Of a DNA stretch of 64,000 nucleotides, positions 1-7,445 are shown piece after piece (position 1 is the stretch's first letter; every line of letters starts with the position of its first letter). The notes under the pieces are model-generated. The model worked only from the letters and a program-made list of their open reading frames with translations, had not been told where the DNA came from and searched no databases. Source of the stretch: Citromicrobium bathyomarinum (GTDB taxonomy: Bacteria; Pseudomonadota; Alphaproteobacteria; Sphingomonadales; Sphingomonadaceae). The stretch is taken from NCBI RefSeq assembly GCF_021021475.1, contig NZ_JAINWL010000001.1:744001-808000 (forward strand). Reading direction: 5' to 3'. The translations under genes were made by a program, and so were the position numbers.

Positions 1-25
1 TCGGCCGCCGACTTGCGAGGTATCG

Positions 26-42
26 GCCCGGTCGGACCGGGC
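26..42 (-). terminator. possible hairpin downstream of the sensor kinase
   Basis: GCCCGGT (26-32) and ACCGGGC (36-42) form a perfect 7-bp stem with a 3-base loop, 11 bases beyond the kinase stop on the minus strand. There is no T-run after it, so an intrinsic terminator is only a possibility. Bases 1-25 hold nothing I recognise. Confidence 0.3.
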
Positions 43-52
43 GCCGACCGGG

Positions 53-1543
53 TCAGCCCGGCATGATCGGCGAGCTGATCGGGCTCTCTGCATTCGGTTC
101 GTGATTCGCCCCGGATTCGAGCATCACCTCCAGCGCGCAGACCACGCCTTCCGGCTCGAACCGCAGGTCGACCTTGGTTCCCCGCTTGGAGGTTATGCCG
201 GTGCGGATCAGCCGGGTGCCGAAGCCTTCGCGCGGCGCAGACGCCACCGGCGGCCCGCCCCGCTCGCGCCAGGTCAGCGAGAGCACGTCGCAATCATCGC
301 CCGCGTTCACCGACCAGCCGACCTGCACCCTGCCCGCATCATCGCTGAGCGCACCGTACTTGATCGCGTTGGTGGTCAGCTCGTGCACGATCATGGTCAG
401 CGCCAGCGCGACTTCAGGGTTGAGCAGGAAGTGCGGCCCGTCGAGCAGCACGCGCCCGTCGAGTGGGCCGAAGGATGCCGCAACGGTGAGGTCCAGGATC
501 TCGCGCACGCTCGCCGGGCTCCAGCTCGATTCGGTCAGCAACCCGTGCGCCGCGCCCAGCGCATGGAGACGTGCCTTGAAGGTCGCCATCGCGGATGCGG
601 AATCGGGCACGTTGCGGAAGGTCTGCTGGGCGATGCTCTGGACCACCGCCAGCGTGTTCTTGACCCGGTGGTTCAGCTCCTGGATCAGCAGTTCCTGCCG
701 CCCCTCGTACTCGACCTCTTCGGTCACGTCGTAGCCTTGCACGATGATCCCGGTCACCGTCCCGTCCCCGTCGGAAATGGGCTGGAAGATGAAGTTGAGC
801 ACGCGCCTGGAGTGGGCAGGGTCGTGGTCGCCGTCGAGCAGCACAGGCTCGCGCCGCCCGATATAGGCTTGGCCGCTTTCGTAAACCCGGTCGAGCGTGG
901 CAATGAAGCCCTGCGCGACGACTTCGGGCAGCGCATCCTCGACCGTCTTGCCCACGATATCTTCGCGCCCGACCAGCCGCAGGTAGGATGCGTTGGCCAT
1001 CTGGAACACATGGGTCGGCCCACCCAGCACCGCGACGAAGCCGGGCGCCTGCTGGAAGAATTCGAGCAGGCGCTGGCTCTCGCGCTCCAGATTGCGGTTG
1101 CGCTCCTGAATTGCCCCCGCCCGGCGCATCACCCCCACTTCGTCGCGGAGGCGGCGCAGTTCCTGCAGTTCGGTTACGTCGACGGTATGCTGGAGGATAT
1201 AGTCGGGCTTGCCATCGGGCCCGTGAAGCGGGGTGTGCGTCGCGCTCCAGTACCGGCTTTCCATCCCGCCATCGGGGCGCGCAATGTCGTAGCGGATCAG
1301 CGCGATCTCGTCCGGCTCGCCCGTCTCGAGCACGTGGTCGAGCGACTCCCGGAGCTGGCGAAAACTCTCCGAATCCGGATCGGCGGGGAAGGCGTCGAAC
1401 ATCTTGCGATCGATGATGTCCTCGCGCGCGCGCATGGTGACCGCGCAGTACGCGCGGTTCATCCACACCAGCCGCAACTCCCGATTCATCAGGACGTACG
1501 GGTTCGGTGAGGCTTCGGCCAGTTCGAGAAAATCGATATTCAA
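53..1543 (-). CDS. PAS-domain HWE-family sensor histidine kinase
   Basis: Cytoplasmic sensor kinase of about 496 residues. Two PAS-type sensor domains (about residues 10-125 and 150-270) are followed by an HWE/HisKA_2-type kinase core. The H-box HRVKNTLAVVQSIAQQ puts the phospho-accepting His near residue 292; the N-box is HELTTNAIKYG near 390 and the last ATP-lid piece is GFGTRLI. No transmembrane segment is visible, so the signal is probably intracellular (light, redox or a ligand in PAS). I chose TTG at 1543, preceded by an AGGG ribosome site, because the longer frame up to 1720 runs into the DUF2239 gene and its extra residues do not look like protein. No response regulator is adjacent, so it is an orphan kinase here. 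HWE kinases often serve the general stress response or photoreception in alphaproteobacteria. Confidence 0.85.
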   Translation of the reverse strand: MNIDFLELAEASPNPYVLMNRELRLVWMNRAYCAVTMRAREDIIDRKMFDAFPADPDSESFRQLRESLDHVLETGEPDEIALIRYDIARPDGGMESRYWSATHTPLHGPDGKPDYILQHTVDVTELQELRRLRDEVGVMRRAGAIQERNRNLERESQRLLEFFQQAPGFVAVLGGPTHVFQMANASYLRLVGREDIVGKTVEDALPEVVAQGFIATLDRVYESGQAYIGRREPVLLDGDHDPAHSRRVLNFIFQPISDGDGTVTGIIVQGYDVTEEVEYEGRQELLIQELNHRVKNTLAVVQSIAQQTFRNVPDSASAMATFKARLHALGAAHGLLTESSWSPASVREILDLTVAASFGPLDGRVLLDGPHFLLNPEVALALTMIVHELTTNAIKYGALSDDAGRVQVGWSVNAGDDCDVLSLTWRERGGPPVASAPREGFGTRLIRTGITSKRGTKVDLRFEPEGVVCALEVMLESGANHEPNAESPISSPIMPG

Positions 1544-1619
1544 GGCGGCCCTTCGCGTTGCGCGGTGTTTCCTAACTCGCCGTAAACGCAAATGTTCCCC
1601 GCGGGGTCTCCCGCTGCCG

Positions 1620-2276
1620 CTATCCGTCTGCCTCATCCAGTCCCGCAAGCCGATGCACATAGGCGGCCACATCGCCAGGCCAGTCGGCGATGTTTGCGGC
1701 CAGGGCGGCGTCATCGCCAACGAACAGCGCGCGCAGCGCCTCCTCGTAGCCGGGCTGGTCGCCCGCCAAGTCCGTCATCACGCGATATGTGCGTTCGGCA
1801 CGGACCCTGCGCGGCACGGGCCGCGTGGGGTGAACAGGGTGAACAGAGTCAGCGGGGGGAGCGGCGACAGCCGCACCGCCCTCCTCCCGCCGCGCCGCAT
1901 CGATCAGCCGGCGGATCACCTGGGACGCGCTGCCCGGCTGCTGCTCCAGCCAGTCCCAGTGGCGCGGCAGCAGGGTGACCTCGCGCCCGACCACGCCCAG
2001 CTTAGGCCGCCCGCGCCCGCGCGGTTTTTCCTGGGCTTGCGCCGGGCCGGGCTTCGCCGCTCCGCGATCCGCAAGCCGGGCCAGTACGTCCGCCTCGCTG
2101 CCCCGCAGATCCAGATCTATCACCCTGCCGCTGGCATCGTCGAACACGAGCAGCGGGCCATCGGCACCGTCCCTGTCGGCCTTGCGCACCGCAAGCGCCA
2201 CCAGGTCTAGCGGGCCGGAGGCGAGCAGGCTGTGGCCTGCAAAGGCAGTTGCGGCGATGTCGGCAGAATCGGTCAT
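1620..2276 (-). CDS. DUF2239 family protein
   Basis: Protein of 218 residues recognised as DUF2239 by the block REVTLLPRHWDWLEQQPG followed by an SQVIRRLIDAAR helix, which resembles a ribbon-helix-helix or nucleoid-type motif. The N-terminal third is an acidic sandwich-like domain. A basic linker with RGRGRP (AT-hook-like, about residues 86-91) suggests DNA binding, which is inference. A Pro/His-rich stretch with VHPVHP precedes the C-terminal domain. It is divergent from the GIY-YIG gene with about 77 bases between the starts, a layout that suggests shared control. Molecular function is unknown for the family. Confidence 0.8.
   Translation of the reverse strand: MTDSADIAATAFAGHSLLASGPLDLVALAVRKADRDGADGPLLVFDDASGRVIDLDLRGSEADVLARLADRGAAKPGPAQAQEKPRGRGRPKLGVVGREVTLLPRHWDWLEQQPGSASQVIRRLIDAARREEGGAAVAAPPADSVHPVHPTRPVPRRVRAERTYRVMTDLAGDQPGYEEALRALFVGDDAALAANIADWPGDVAAYVHRLAGLDEADG
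1830..1847. repeat. two tandem 9-base units inside the DUF2239 gene
   Basis: GTGAACAGG is followed directly by GTGAACAGA. On the coding (minus) strand this gives the VHPVHP peptide repeat in the linker of the DUF2239 protein. Confidence 0.5.
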
Positions 2277-2353
2277 GCGCGATTATTGCCCGGATAAAAT
2301 CCTTGCGTCAATATAACCCGGGTAATAATAGGCCGCGCCGAAAGGAACGAGTC

Positions 2354-2695
2354 ATGAAGGGCGAAGCCCGCAAGGCCGCGATCGCGGCATACAAGGACCG
2401 CACGATCGCAACCGGAGTCTACGCGCTGCGCTTCGCCGGGGAGGACCGCGTCTGGGTCGGCGGGGCGAAGGATATTTCGGGGATCGAGAACCGGCAGCGC
2501 TTCACCATGCGCACCGGCGGCCACCCGCGCCGCGAGCTTCAGGCTGCGTGGAAGGAGCACGGCGAGGCGGCTTTCAGCTTCGAGATCCTCGAAACGCTCG
2601 ACCTGCCCGACGATGTGACCGATTTCATCCGCGCCTCCCGCCTCGAAGACCGGGTCGCGCACTGGCGCGAAGCACTGTCGGCCACTCCGGTCTAG
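2354..2695 (+). CDS. GIY-YIG nuclease family protein (variant motif)
   Basis: Small protein of 113 residues. GVYALRF and VWVGGAKDI match the first two strands of a GIY-YIG fold in variant form (GVY and WVG instead of GIY and YIG). They are followed by an Arg-bearing helix (IENRQRFTMR) and a Glu in FSFEILE, the usual positions of the catalytic Arg and metal-binding Glu. Activity is plausible but the YIG Tyr is replaced by Trp, so it may be a specialised or weakened nuclease. ATG at 2354 has GGAACGAG upstream; an earlier in-frame start lies in the promoter region of the neighbour. It is transcribed divergently from the DUF2239 gene. Confidence 0.75.
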   Translation: MKGEARKAAIAAYKDRTIATGVYALRFAGEDRVWVGGAKDISGIENRQRFTMRTGGHPRRELQAAWKEHGEAAFSFEILETLDLPDDVTDFIRASRLEDRVAHWREALSATPV

Positions 2696-2817
2696 GCGGG
2701 CCATCAGCACACTTTCCTACCCGGGCCCGGATTCGCTAGGGGAGCATAGATGATCACGCGCGCGCCCTCCCTTGAGCCCTCCTCACCCGGACTTCGCAGG
2801 CGGGCCGTTTTTTCGGT

Positions 2818-2845
2818 CCCTGGACTGTGTGTCAGGTGTGTCAGG
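2818..2845 (+). repeat. 28-bp dispersed repeat, copy 1
   Basis: The 28 bases from CCCTGG to GTCAGG, built around TGTCAGGTG-TGTCAG, are identical to positions 31796-31823. Just before it lies a weak hairpin with a T6 loop (GGGCCG at about 2802 pairing with CGGTCCC at 2814-2820). It sits 23 bases upstream of the ybeY start. It is noncoding here and of unknown function. Confidence 0.8.
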
Positions 2846-2867
2846 CGCTCGCCTTGCGGAGGCCGTC

Positions 2868-3350
2868 ATGGAGCTTGAGATCGACGTCGAGCACTGGCCG
2901 GATGGCGAATGGCACGCGCTGGCGAGCCGCGCGGCGGATGCTGCCGCTCGGGTCGAGCCCGCGCTGGCCAATGCTCGGCTGGAGGCGAGCATCCTGTTCA
3001 CCTCGGATGCGCAGGTTCACGAATTGAACCGCGACTGGCGCGAGAAGGACAAGCCGACCAACGTGCTCAGCTTCCCGATGCTGGAGCGCGACGAACTGCT
3101 CGATCTCGCACCCGTTGGCCCGCCCGCACTGCTGGGCGACATCGCGCTCGCGCATGAGACCTGCGCACGCGAAGCGGCCGAGAAAGGCATCGCGCTGGAG
3201 GCGCATGCGAGCCATCTGGTGGTCCACGGCCTGCTCCATCTCGCCGGGCTCGATCACGAAATCTCGCCAGCGGACGCACAGGAAATGGAGGCGCTGGAGG
3301 TGAAGGCGCTTGCACTGCTGGGCCTGCCCGACCCATATGGTGACGCTTGA
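2868..3350 (+). CDS. ybeY: endoribonuclease YbeY, rRNA maturation factor
   Basis: Single-domain zinc endoribonuclease of 160 residues used in 16S rRNA 3-prime maturation and ribosome quality control in the cytoplasm. The zinc motif HGLLHLAGLDH is present near residues 123-133, along with the NRDWREKDKPTNVLSF block typical of the family. I chose ATG at 2868 because GCGGAGG stands just upstream and the residues before it in the longer frame come from the 28-bp repeat. It is followed 24 bases later by corC, the usual order. The partner phoH-like gene (ybeZ), normally just upstream, is absent from that position. Confidence 0.95.
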   Translation: MELEIDVEHWPDGEWHALASRAADAAARVEPALANARLEASILFTSDAQVHELNRDWREKDKPTNVLSFPMLERDELLDLAPVGPPALLGDIALAHETCAREAAEKGIALEAHASHLVVHGLLHLAGLDHEISPADAQEMEALEVKALALLGLPDPYGDA

Positions 3351-3374
3351 GAAACAGGAGAGCATTTCAGGGCC

Positions 3375-4313
3375 ATGCCCGAAAACGATAGCGACAAGTC
3401 TGCTGGCGCGGGAGACGCGGACAGTAGAGGCGGGCTCTGGCTCGCCATGCGCAAGTTCTTGAACGGCCAAGGCAGCGAACGCAGCCTGCGGCGCGAGATC
3501 GAGGACGCAATCAACGAACGCGATCGCGAGGAGGGCGAGGAAGAAGCCCACGGCGGCGATTCGCACGACGACGGCGATCTCTCGCGCGAAGAGCGCGAGA
3601 TGCTGCGCAATCTCCTCCATTTCAGCGAACACGATGCGGACGACGTGGCGATCCCGCGCGGCGAGATCGTCGCGGTGGAAGCCGGTGCCTCGTGGGAGGA
3701 GCTGCTCGAGGTGTTTACCGAACACGGCCATTCGCGCCTGCCGGTCTATCGCGAGCAGCTCGACGAGGTGATCGGGATGATCCACATCAAGGACGTCTTC
3801 CCATACCTCACCGGCGGCAAGCCGGCCCCGTCCGAGTGGACGACGCTGATGCGCCAACCGCTCTACGTGCCGCAGAGCCGCGGTGCGCTCGACGTGCTGG
3901 CCGACATGCGCGCCAAGCGCATGCACCTCGCGATCGTGGTCGACGAGTTTTCCGGCACCGACGGGATCATCACGATCGAGGATCTGGTCGAGGAGATCGT
4001 CGGCGAGATCGAGGACGAGCACGACGACGAGCGGGAGGACTGGATCACCCCGATCGGCGACGGCGTGTGGGAAATCGACGCCCGGGCCGAGCTGGAGGAT
4101 ATCGCCAAGCGGATCGACCCGGCACTCGCCGAAGTCGAGGAATCGGTCGATACGATGGGCGGCCTGACCTTCATCCTCGCCGAACAGGTGCCGCAGGTCG
4201 GCACCAGCGTGGAGCATCCCAATGGCTGGACGATCGAGGTGATCGAGGGCGACGAAACCCACGTGAAGAAGGTCCGCCTGCACGCGCGCGAGGAGGCCAG
4301 CGAGGAGGAGTAG
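3375..4313 (+). CDS. corC: hemolysin/CorC family protein with paired CBS domains
   Basis: Cytoplasmic protein of 312 residues without membrane segments. An acidic N-terminal region is followed by two CBS domains (about 95-150 and 155-215, with SRLPVY and VVDEFSGTDGIITIEDLVEEIVGEI) and a CorC/HlyC C-terminal domain (about 225-305, with GGLTFILAEQVPQVG). The family is linked to magnesium and cobalt handling and membrane-associated regulation. It follows ybeY at 24 bases, so the two are probably cotranscribed. The length is typical of the short form that lacks the DUF21 membrane domain. A second Mg-related gene, mgtE, lies about 1.6 kb downstream. Confidence 0.9.
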   Translation: MPENDSDKSAGAGDADSRGGLWLAMRKFLNGQGSERSLRREIEDAINERDREEGEEEAHGGDSHDDGDLSREEREMLRNLLHFSEHDADDVAIPRGEIVAVEAGASWEELLEVFTEHGHSRLPVYREQLDEVIGMIHIKDVFPYLTGGKPAPSEWTTLMRQPLYVPQSRGALDVLADMRAKRMHLAIVVDEFSGTDGIITIEDLVEEIVGEIEDEHDDEREDWITPIGDGVWEIDARAELEDIAKRIDPALAEVEESVDTMGGLTFILAEQVPQVGTSVEHPNGWTIEVIEGDETHVKKVRLHAREEASEEE

Positions 4314-4351
4314 CGGTGTCGCCTGCTTCGCTACGCCTATCCGCGCAAAAT

Positions 4352-4375
4352 AGGGCTTTTGCGCGCCCCAGCATC
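4352..4375. promoter_or_regulatory. 24-bp perfect palindrome upstream of the LysR gene
   Basis: CGCGCAAAA (4352-4360) and TTTTGCGCG (4367-4375) are exact inverted repeats with a 6-base loop. It ends 17 bases before the LysR-type start, so an autoregulatory operator is likely. A terminator for corC is the alternative, since the second arm begins with four T. Confidence 0.55.
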
Positions 4376-4392
4376 CTGCCAAGGTCGCCTTG

Positions 4393-5277
4393 ATGGTCAA
4401 CCGCCGCCTCCCTCCGTTGCGCTCGCTCGAAGCGTTCATGCACACCGTCCGTCTGGGCTCCGCCCGTGCGGCGGCGAACCAGCTCGGGCTCAGCCCCTCG
4501 GCGCTCAGCCGGCGGATCGCCACGCTGGAAGAGTTCATCGGCAAGAAACTGTTCACCCGCGCCCGCCAGGCGATGCAGCTGACCGACGAAGGCGCGGCAT
4601 TTCACGAGGCGGTGCTGCCGCATTTCGAAGCGCTCGCCCGCGCGGTGGAAGGCCAGTCGGAAAGCACCAGCCTGCTGCGCCTGCACCTGGGCGTCCTGCC
4701 GCTGTTCGGCACCCAGCGGCTGTTCCCCCGCCTTGCCGAGCTGCGGCGGCTGCACCCGATCCTGCATATCGACATCGACACCGGCCCCCATCTGGAAGAC
4801 CGGGTGGGCGATACGCTGGACGCGGCGATCATCCTCTCGAACCGGCCCAGCGCCGGCTTGCACGCGGTGCGGCTGGACGAGAACAAGGTTCACGCGATCA
4901 CCAATGCCGAACTGGCGGCGACGCTGGGCGACACGCCCGACGCCGGCCTGCTGGCGCGGCAGACCTTCCTGATCCACAACGGACTGCCCGAAAGCTTCAC
5001 CGCGTGGAAGGCGGCGCTGGATCTCTCCGATCTGGAGCCTGCCGCGATCGATCACTATGATTCGGGCCAGCTGATGCTCGCCGCCGCGGCGCAGGGTCTG
5101 GGCATCGCGATCATGCACGACGACCACCGCCGCCGCGCAGCCGACAACCGGCTGGTCAACCTCTACGACGCGGAGGTCGAGAGCCCCTATTCCTACTGGT
5201 TCGTGTGCAAGCCCGGCGCGCTGGAAGAGCGCCCCGTGCGCATGTTCCACGACTGGCTGGTCAAGGCAGGACTCTAG
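4393..5277 (+). CDS. LysR family transcriptional regulator (GcvA-like)
   Basis: DNA-binding regulator of 294 residues. The winged HTH is at about residues 6-65 (LRSLEAFMHTVRLGSARAAA, SPSALSRRIATLEE) and the periplasmic-binding-like effector domain runs from about 92 to 290. The sequence resembles the GcvA group. The target is unknown: no divergent gene is present, and the gene lies between corC and the convergent cyclophilin. ATG at 4393 was preferred to the TTG one codon upstream; AAGG precedes it. A perfect 24-bp palindrome just upstream could be its own binding site. Confidence 0.88.
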   Translation: MVNRRLPPLRSLEAFMHTVRLGSARAAANQLGLSPSALSRRIATLEEFIGKKLFTRARQAMQLTDEGAAFHEAVLPHFEALARAVEGQSESTSLLRLHLGVLPLFGTQRLFPRLAELRRLHPILHIDIDTGPHLEDRVGDTLDAAIILSNRPSAGLHAVRLDENKVHAITNAELAATLGDTPDAGLLARQTFLIHNGLPESFTAWKAALDLSDLEPAAIDHYDSGQLMLAAAAQGLGIAIMHDDHRRRAADNRLVNLYDAEVESPYSYWFVCKPGALEERPVRMFHDWLVKAGL

Positions 5278-5280
5278 GCA

Positions 5281-5322
5281 AAGAAAAAGGGCCCGCCTCG
5301 CACGGAGGGGGGCCCTTCTTCT
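5281..5322. terminator. bidirectional intrinsic terminator
   Basis: AAGGGCCC (5287-5294) pairs with GGGCCCTT (5310-5317). A-rich sequence flanks it on the left and TTCTTCTC on the right, so it can serve both the LysR gene on the plus strand and the cyclophilin gene on the minus strand, whose stops face it. Confidence 0.8.
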
Positions 5323-5355
5323 CATTGCGCCGCTCCGGCGCCGTTCGAAGCGGAG

Positions 5356-5817
5356 TTACGAAACGCTCGCCTTCACGATCTTGCCCGGCTGTGCGGGCGG
5401 CTCGCCCTTGGGCAGCGCGTCGACGTGGTCCATGCCGCTCTCGACCTGACCCCACACGGTGTACTGCCCGTCGAGGAATTCGGCGTCGTTGAAGCAGATG
5501 AAGAACTGGCTGTTGGCGCTGTCGGGCACCTGGGTGCGCGCCATTGAGCAGGTGCCGCGGGTGTGCGGTTCGGAATTGAACTCGGCCTTCAGGTCGGGCT
5601 TGTCGCTGCCGCCCATGCCGGTGCCGGTAGGGTCGCCGCCCTGCGCCATGAAGCCGGGGATCACGCGGTGGAACACCACGCCATCGTAGAACCCGTCCTT
5701 GGCCAGTTCGGTAATCCGCTCGACATGGCCGGGCGCCAGGTCGGGGCGCAGCTTGATGACGACGTCCTTGTTTTCGCCGTCGCCGGTGTCGAGCGTGAGG
5801 GTCAGTTTCTCGGCCAT
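5356..5817 (-). CDS. peptidyl-prolyl cis-trans isomerase, cyclophilin type
   Basis: Single-domain cyclophilin of 153 residues, with no signal peptide and therefore cytoplasmic, catalysing proline isomerisation in protein folding. The core VVFHRVIPGFMAQGGDPTGTG carries the catalytic Arg, followed by FFICFNDAEFLDGQYTVWGQV. Length and motifs fit the PpiB-like group; the usual QFFI block is intact as SQFFICF. It ends at a shared terminator with the LysR gene. ATG at 5817 has GGAG 8 bases upstream. Confidence 0.95.
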   Translation of the reverse strand: MAEKLTLTLDTGDGENKDVVIKLRPDLAPGHVERITELAKDGFYDGVVFHRVIPGFMAQGGDPTGTGMGGSDKPDLKAEFNSEPHTRGTCSMARTQVPDSANSQFFICFNDAEFLDGQYTVWGQVESGMDHVDALPKGEPPAQPGKIVKASVS

Positions 5818-5899
5818 GGGGAATCTCCTTGCAAATTTGCCTTGCCGCCCGGCTAGCGGCAGCGCGCGCGCCTGTCACCCTGCGCGGCGTCTCGCGCTT

Positions 5900-5933
5900 G
5901 CTTTTGCCCCGCATCCGCTTAGGGGCGCAAAGC
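5900..5933 (+). promoter_or_regulatory. hairpin across the ribosome site of mgtE
   Basis: GCTTTTGCCCC (5900-5910) can pair with GGGGCGCAAAGC (5922-5933) as GCCCC/GGGGC plus GCTTT/AAAGC with a small internal loop. The AGGGG that serves as ribosome site (5921-5925) is inside the stem, immediately before the ATG at 5935. No known magnesium riboswitch was recognised. Confidence 0.35.
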
Positions 5934-5934
5934 C

Positions 5935-7395
5935 ATGAGCGCCGATCCTCTCCTCGACGAAACGATCGCCCCTGCCGGTCTGGCAGCCGAGGAGGACGCC
6001 CACGAAGGGGGCCGCCCCGACGACCGCGTCGACGACGAGCGGCACGACGAGGAAAACCGCCTCAAGCCCGAATATCTCCGCGCGGTGCGCACCGCGCTGG
6101 AGGAAGACCGGCGCGGCGAACTGTACGAACTGGTCGAGCCGCTGCATCCGGCCGACGTCGCCGACCTGCTCGAACTGCTCGACAATGACCAGCGCGCCGA
6201 CCTGACCATCGCGATCAGCGACCTGATGACCAGCGAGGTCGTCGCCGAGCTGAACGACTGGGTTCGCGAAGAAATGATGGAGGGCATGCCCGCCGAGGCA
6301 GTGGCCCTGATCGCGGAGCAGCTGGAAACCGACGACGCGGTCCAGATGATCGAGGACATGGGCGCGGACGAGCGCGAAGCCGTCCTCGCCGAGATGGACG
6401 CGGAGGACCGCGCCGCGATCGAAAGCGCACTGTCCTACCCGGAAGAGACCGCCGGGCGTCTGATGAGCCGCGAATTCGTCGCGGTGCCCGAGCATTTCAC
6501 CGTCGGCGACCTGATCGACTACCTGCGCGTCCACGGCACGCTGCTGGGCGATTTCTTCGAAGTCTTTGTGGTCGACGAGGCGCATCATCCGGTCGGCACC
6601 TGCGCGCTCAGCTGGATTCTGACCACCCCGCGTCAGGTCGCGCTGACCGATGTGATGAAGCGCGACCAGACCGTGATCCCGGTCCTGATGGATCAGGAAG
6701 AGGTCGCGCTGATGTTCCAGAAATACGCGCTGATTTCCGCCGCGGTGATCGATTCGACCGGGCGGCTGGTCGGCCAGATGACGGTCGACGACGTGGTCCA
6801 CATCATTTCCGAAGAAGCGGGCGAGGACGCCCTGCTGCTCTCGGGTGCGGGCGACGGCGACATCAACGAGCCGATCCGCGAGGCCTTCTCCAGCCGCGTG
6901 CGCTGGCTGGTCGCGAATCTGGGCACCGCGCTGGTCGCCTCGCTGATCATCGCGGCTTTCGGTGCAGCGATCGAGCAGCTGGTGGCGCTCGCGATCCTGA
7001 TGCCGATCGTCGCCAGCATCGGCGGCAATGCGGGCACGCAGACGATGGCAGTGACCGTCCGCGCGATCGCGACCAATCAGCTGACCCGCGCCAACACGGG
7101 CAAGATATTGCTGCGCGAAATGCGCGTCGCGATCCTCAACGGCGTGACGATCGCCGTGCTGGTCGGCATCGCCACCGCGCTGGTGTTCGACTGGAAGCTG
7201 GGCGGCGTGATCGCGCTGGCGATGGTCATCAACGTGGTGACGGCCGGGCTGGCGGGCGTGCTGGTCCCGGTGCTGTTCGAACGCGCCAAGCAGGACCCGG
7301 CGGTGGCATCGTCGGTATTCGTGACGATGGTGACCGACTCGATGGGGTTTTTCGCGTTCCTCGGGCTCGCGGTGGCGAGCGGGCTGGTGGGGTAG
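5935..7395 (+). CDS. mgtE: magnesium transporter MgtE
   Basis: Inner-membrane Mg2+ channel of 486 residues with the full family layout. An MgtE N-domain of helical repeats (about 40-165, LYELVEPLHPADVADLLELL) is followed by a CBS pair (about 170-295) that senses cytoplasmic Mg2+. The pore domain of about five membrane helices starts near residue 323 (WLVANLGTALVASLIIAAFG) and includes the pore-region block PIVASIGGNAGTQTMAV. It stands alone, divergent from the cyclophilin gene. The ribosome site AGGGG lies in a potential hairpin. Confidence 0.95.
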   Translation: MSADPLLDETIAPAGLAAEEDAHEGGRPDDRVDDERHDEENRLKPEYLRAVRTALEEDRRGELYELVEPLHPADVADLLELLDNDQRADLTIAISDLMTSEVVAELNDWVREEMMEGMPAEAVALIAEQLETDDAVQMIEDMGADEREAVLAEMDAEDRAAIESALSYPEETAGRLMSREFVAVPEHFTVGDLIDYLRVHGTLLGDFFEVFVVDEAHHPVGTCALSWILTTPRQVALTDVMKRDQTVIPVLMDQEEVALMFQKYALISAAVIDSTGRLVGQMTVDDVVHIISEEAGEDALLLSGAGDGDINEPIREAFSSRVRWLVANLGTALVASLIIAAFGAAIEQLVALAILMPIVASIGGNAGTQTMAVTVRAIATNQLTRANTGKILLREMRVAILNGVTIAVLVGIATALVFDWKLGGVIALAMVINVVTAGLAGVLVPVLFERAKQDPAVASSVFVTMVTDSMGFFAFLGLAVASGLVG

Positions 7396-7445
7396 TGGGC
7401 CGAGAGGGCTGCAAAATTCCGGTCAGCTAACGGCAGCTTTGCGGT

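Noticed and set aside
2841-4556. 571-codon open frame on the minus strand across ybeY and corC
   Set aside because: It is antisense to two genes with clear family motifs, and its composition is the mirror of high-GC codon bias.
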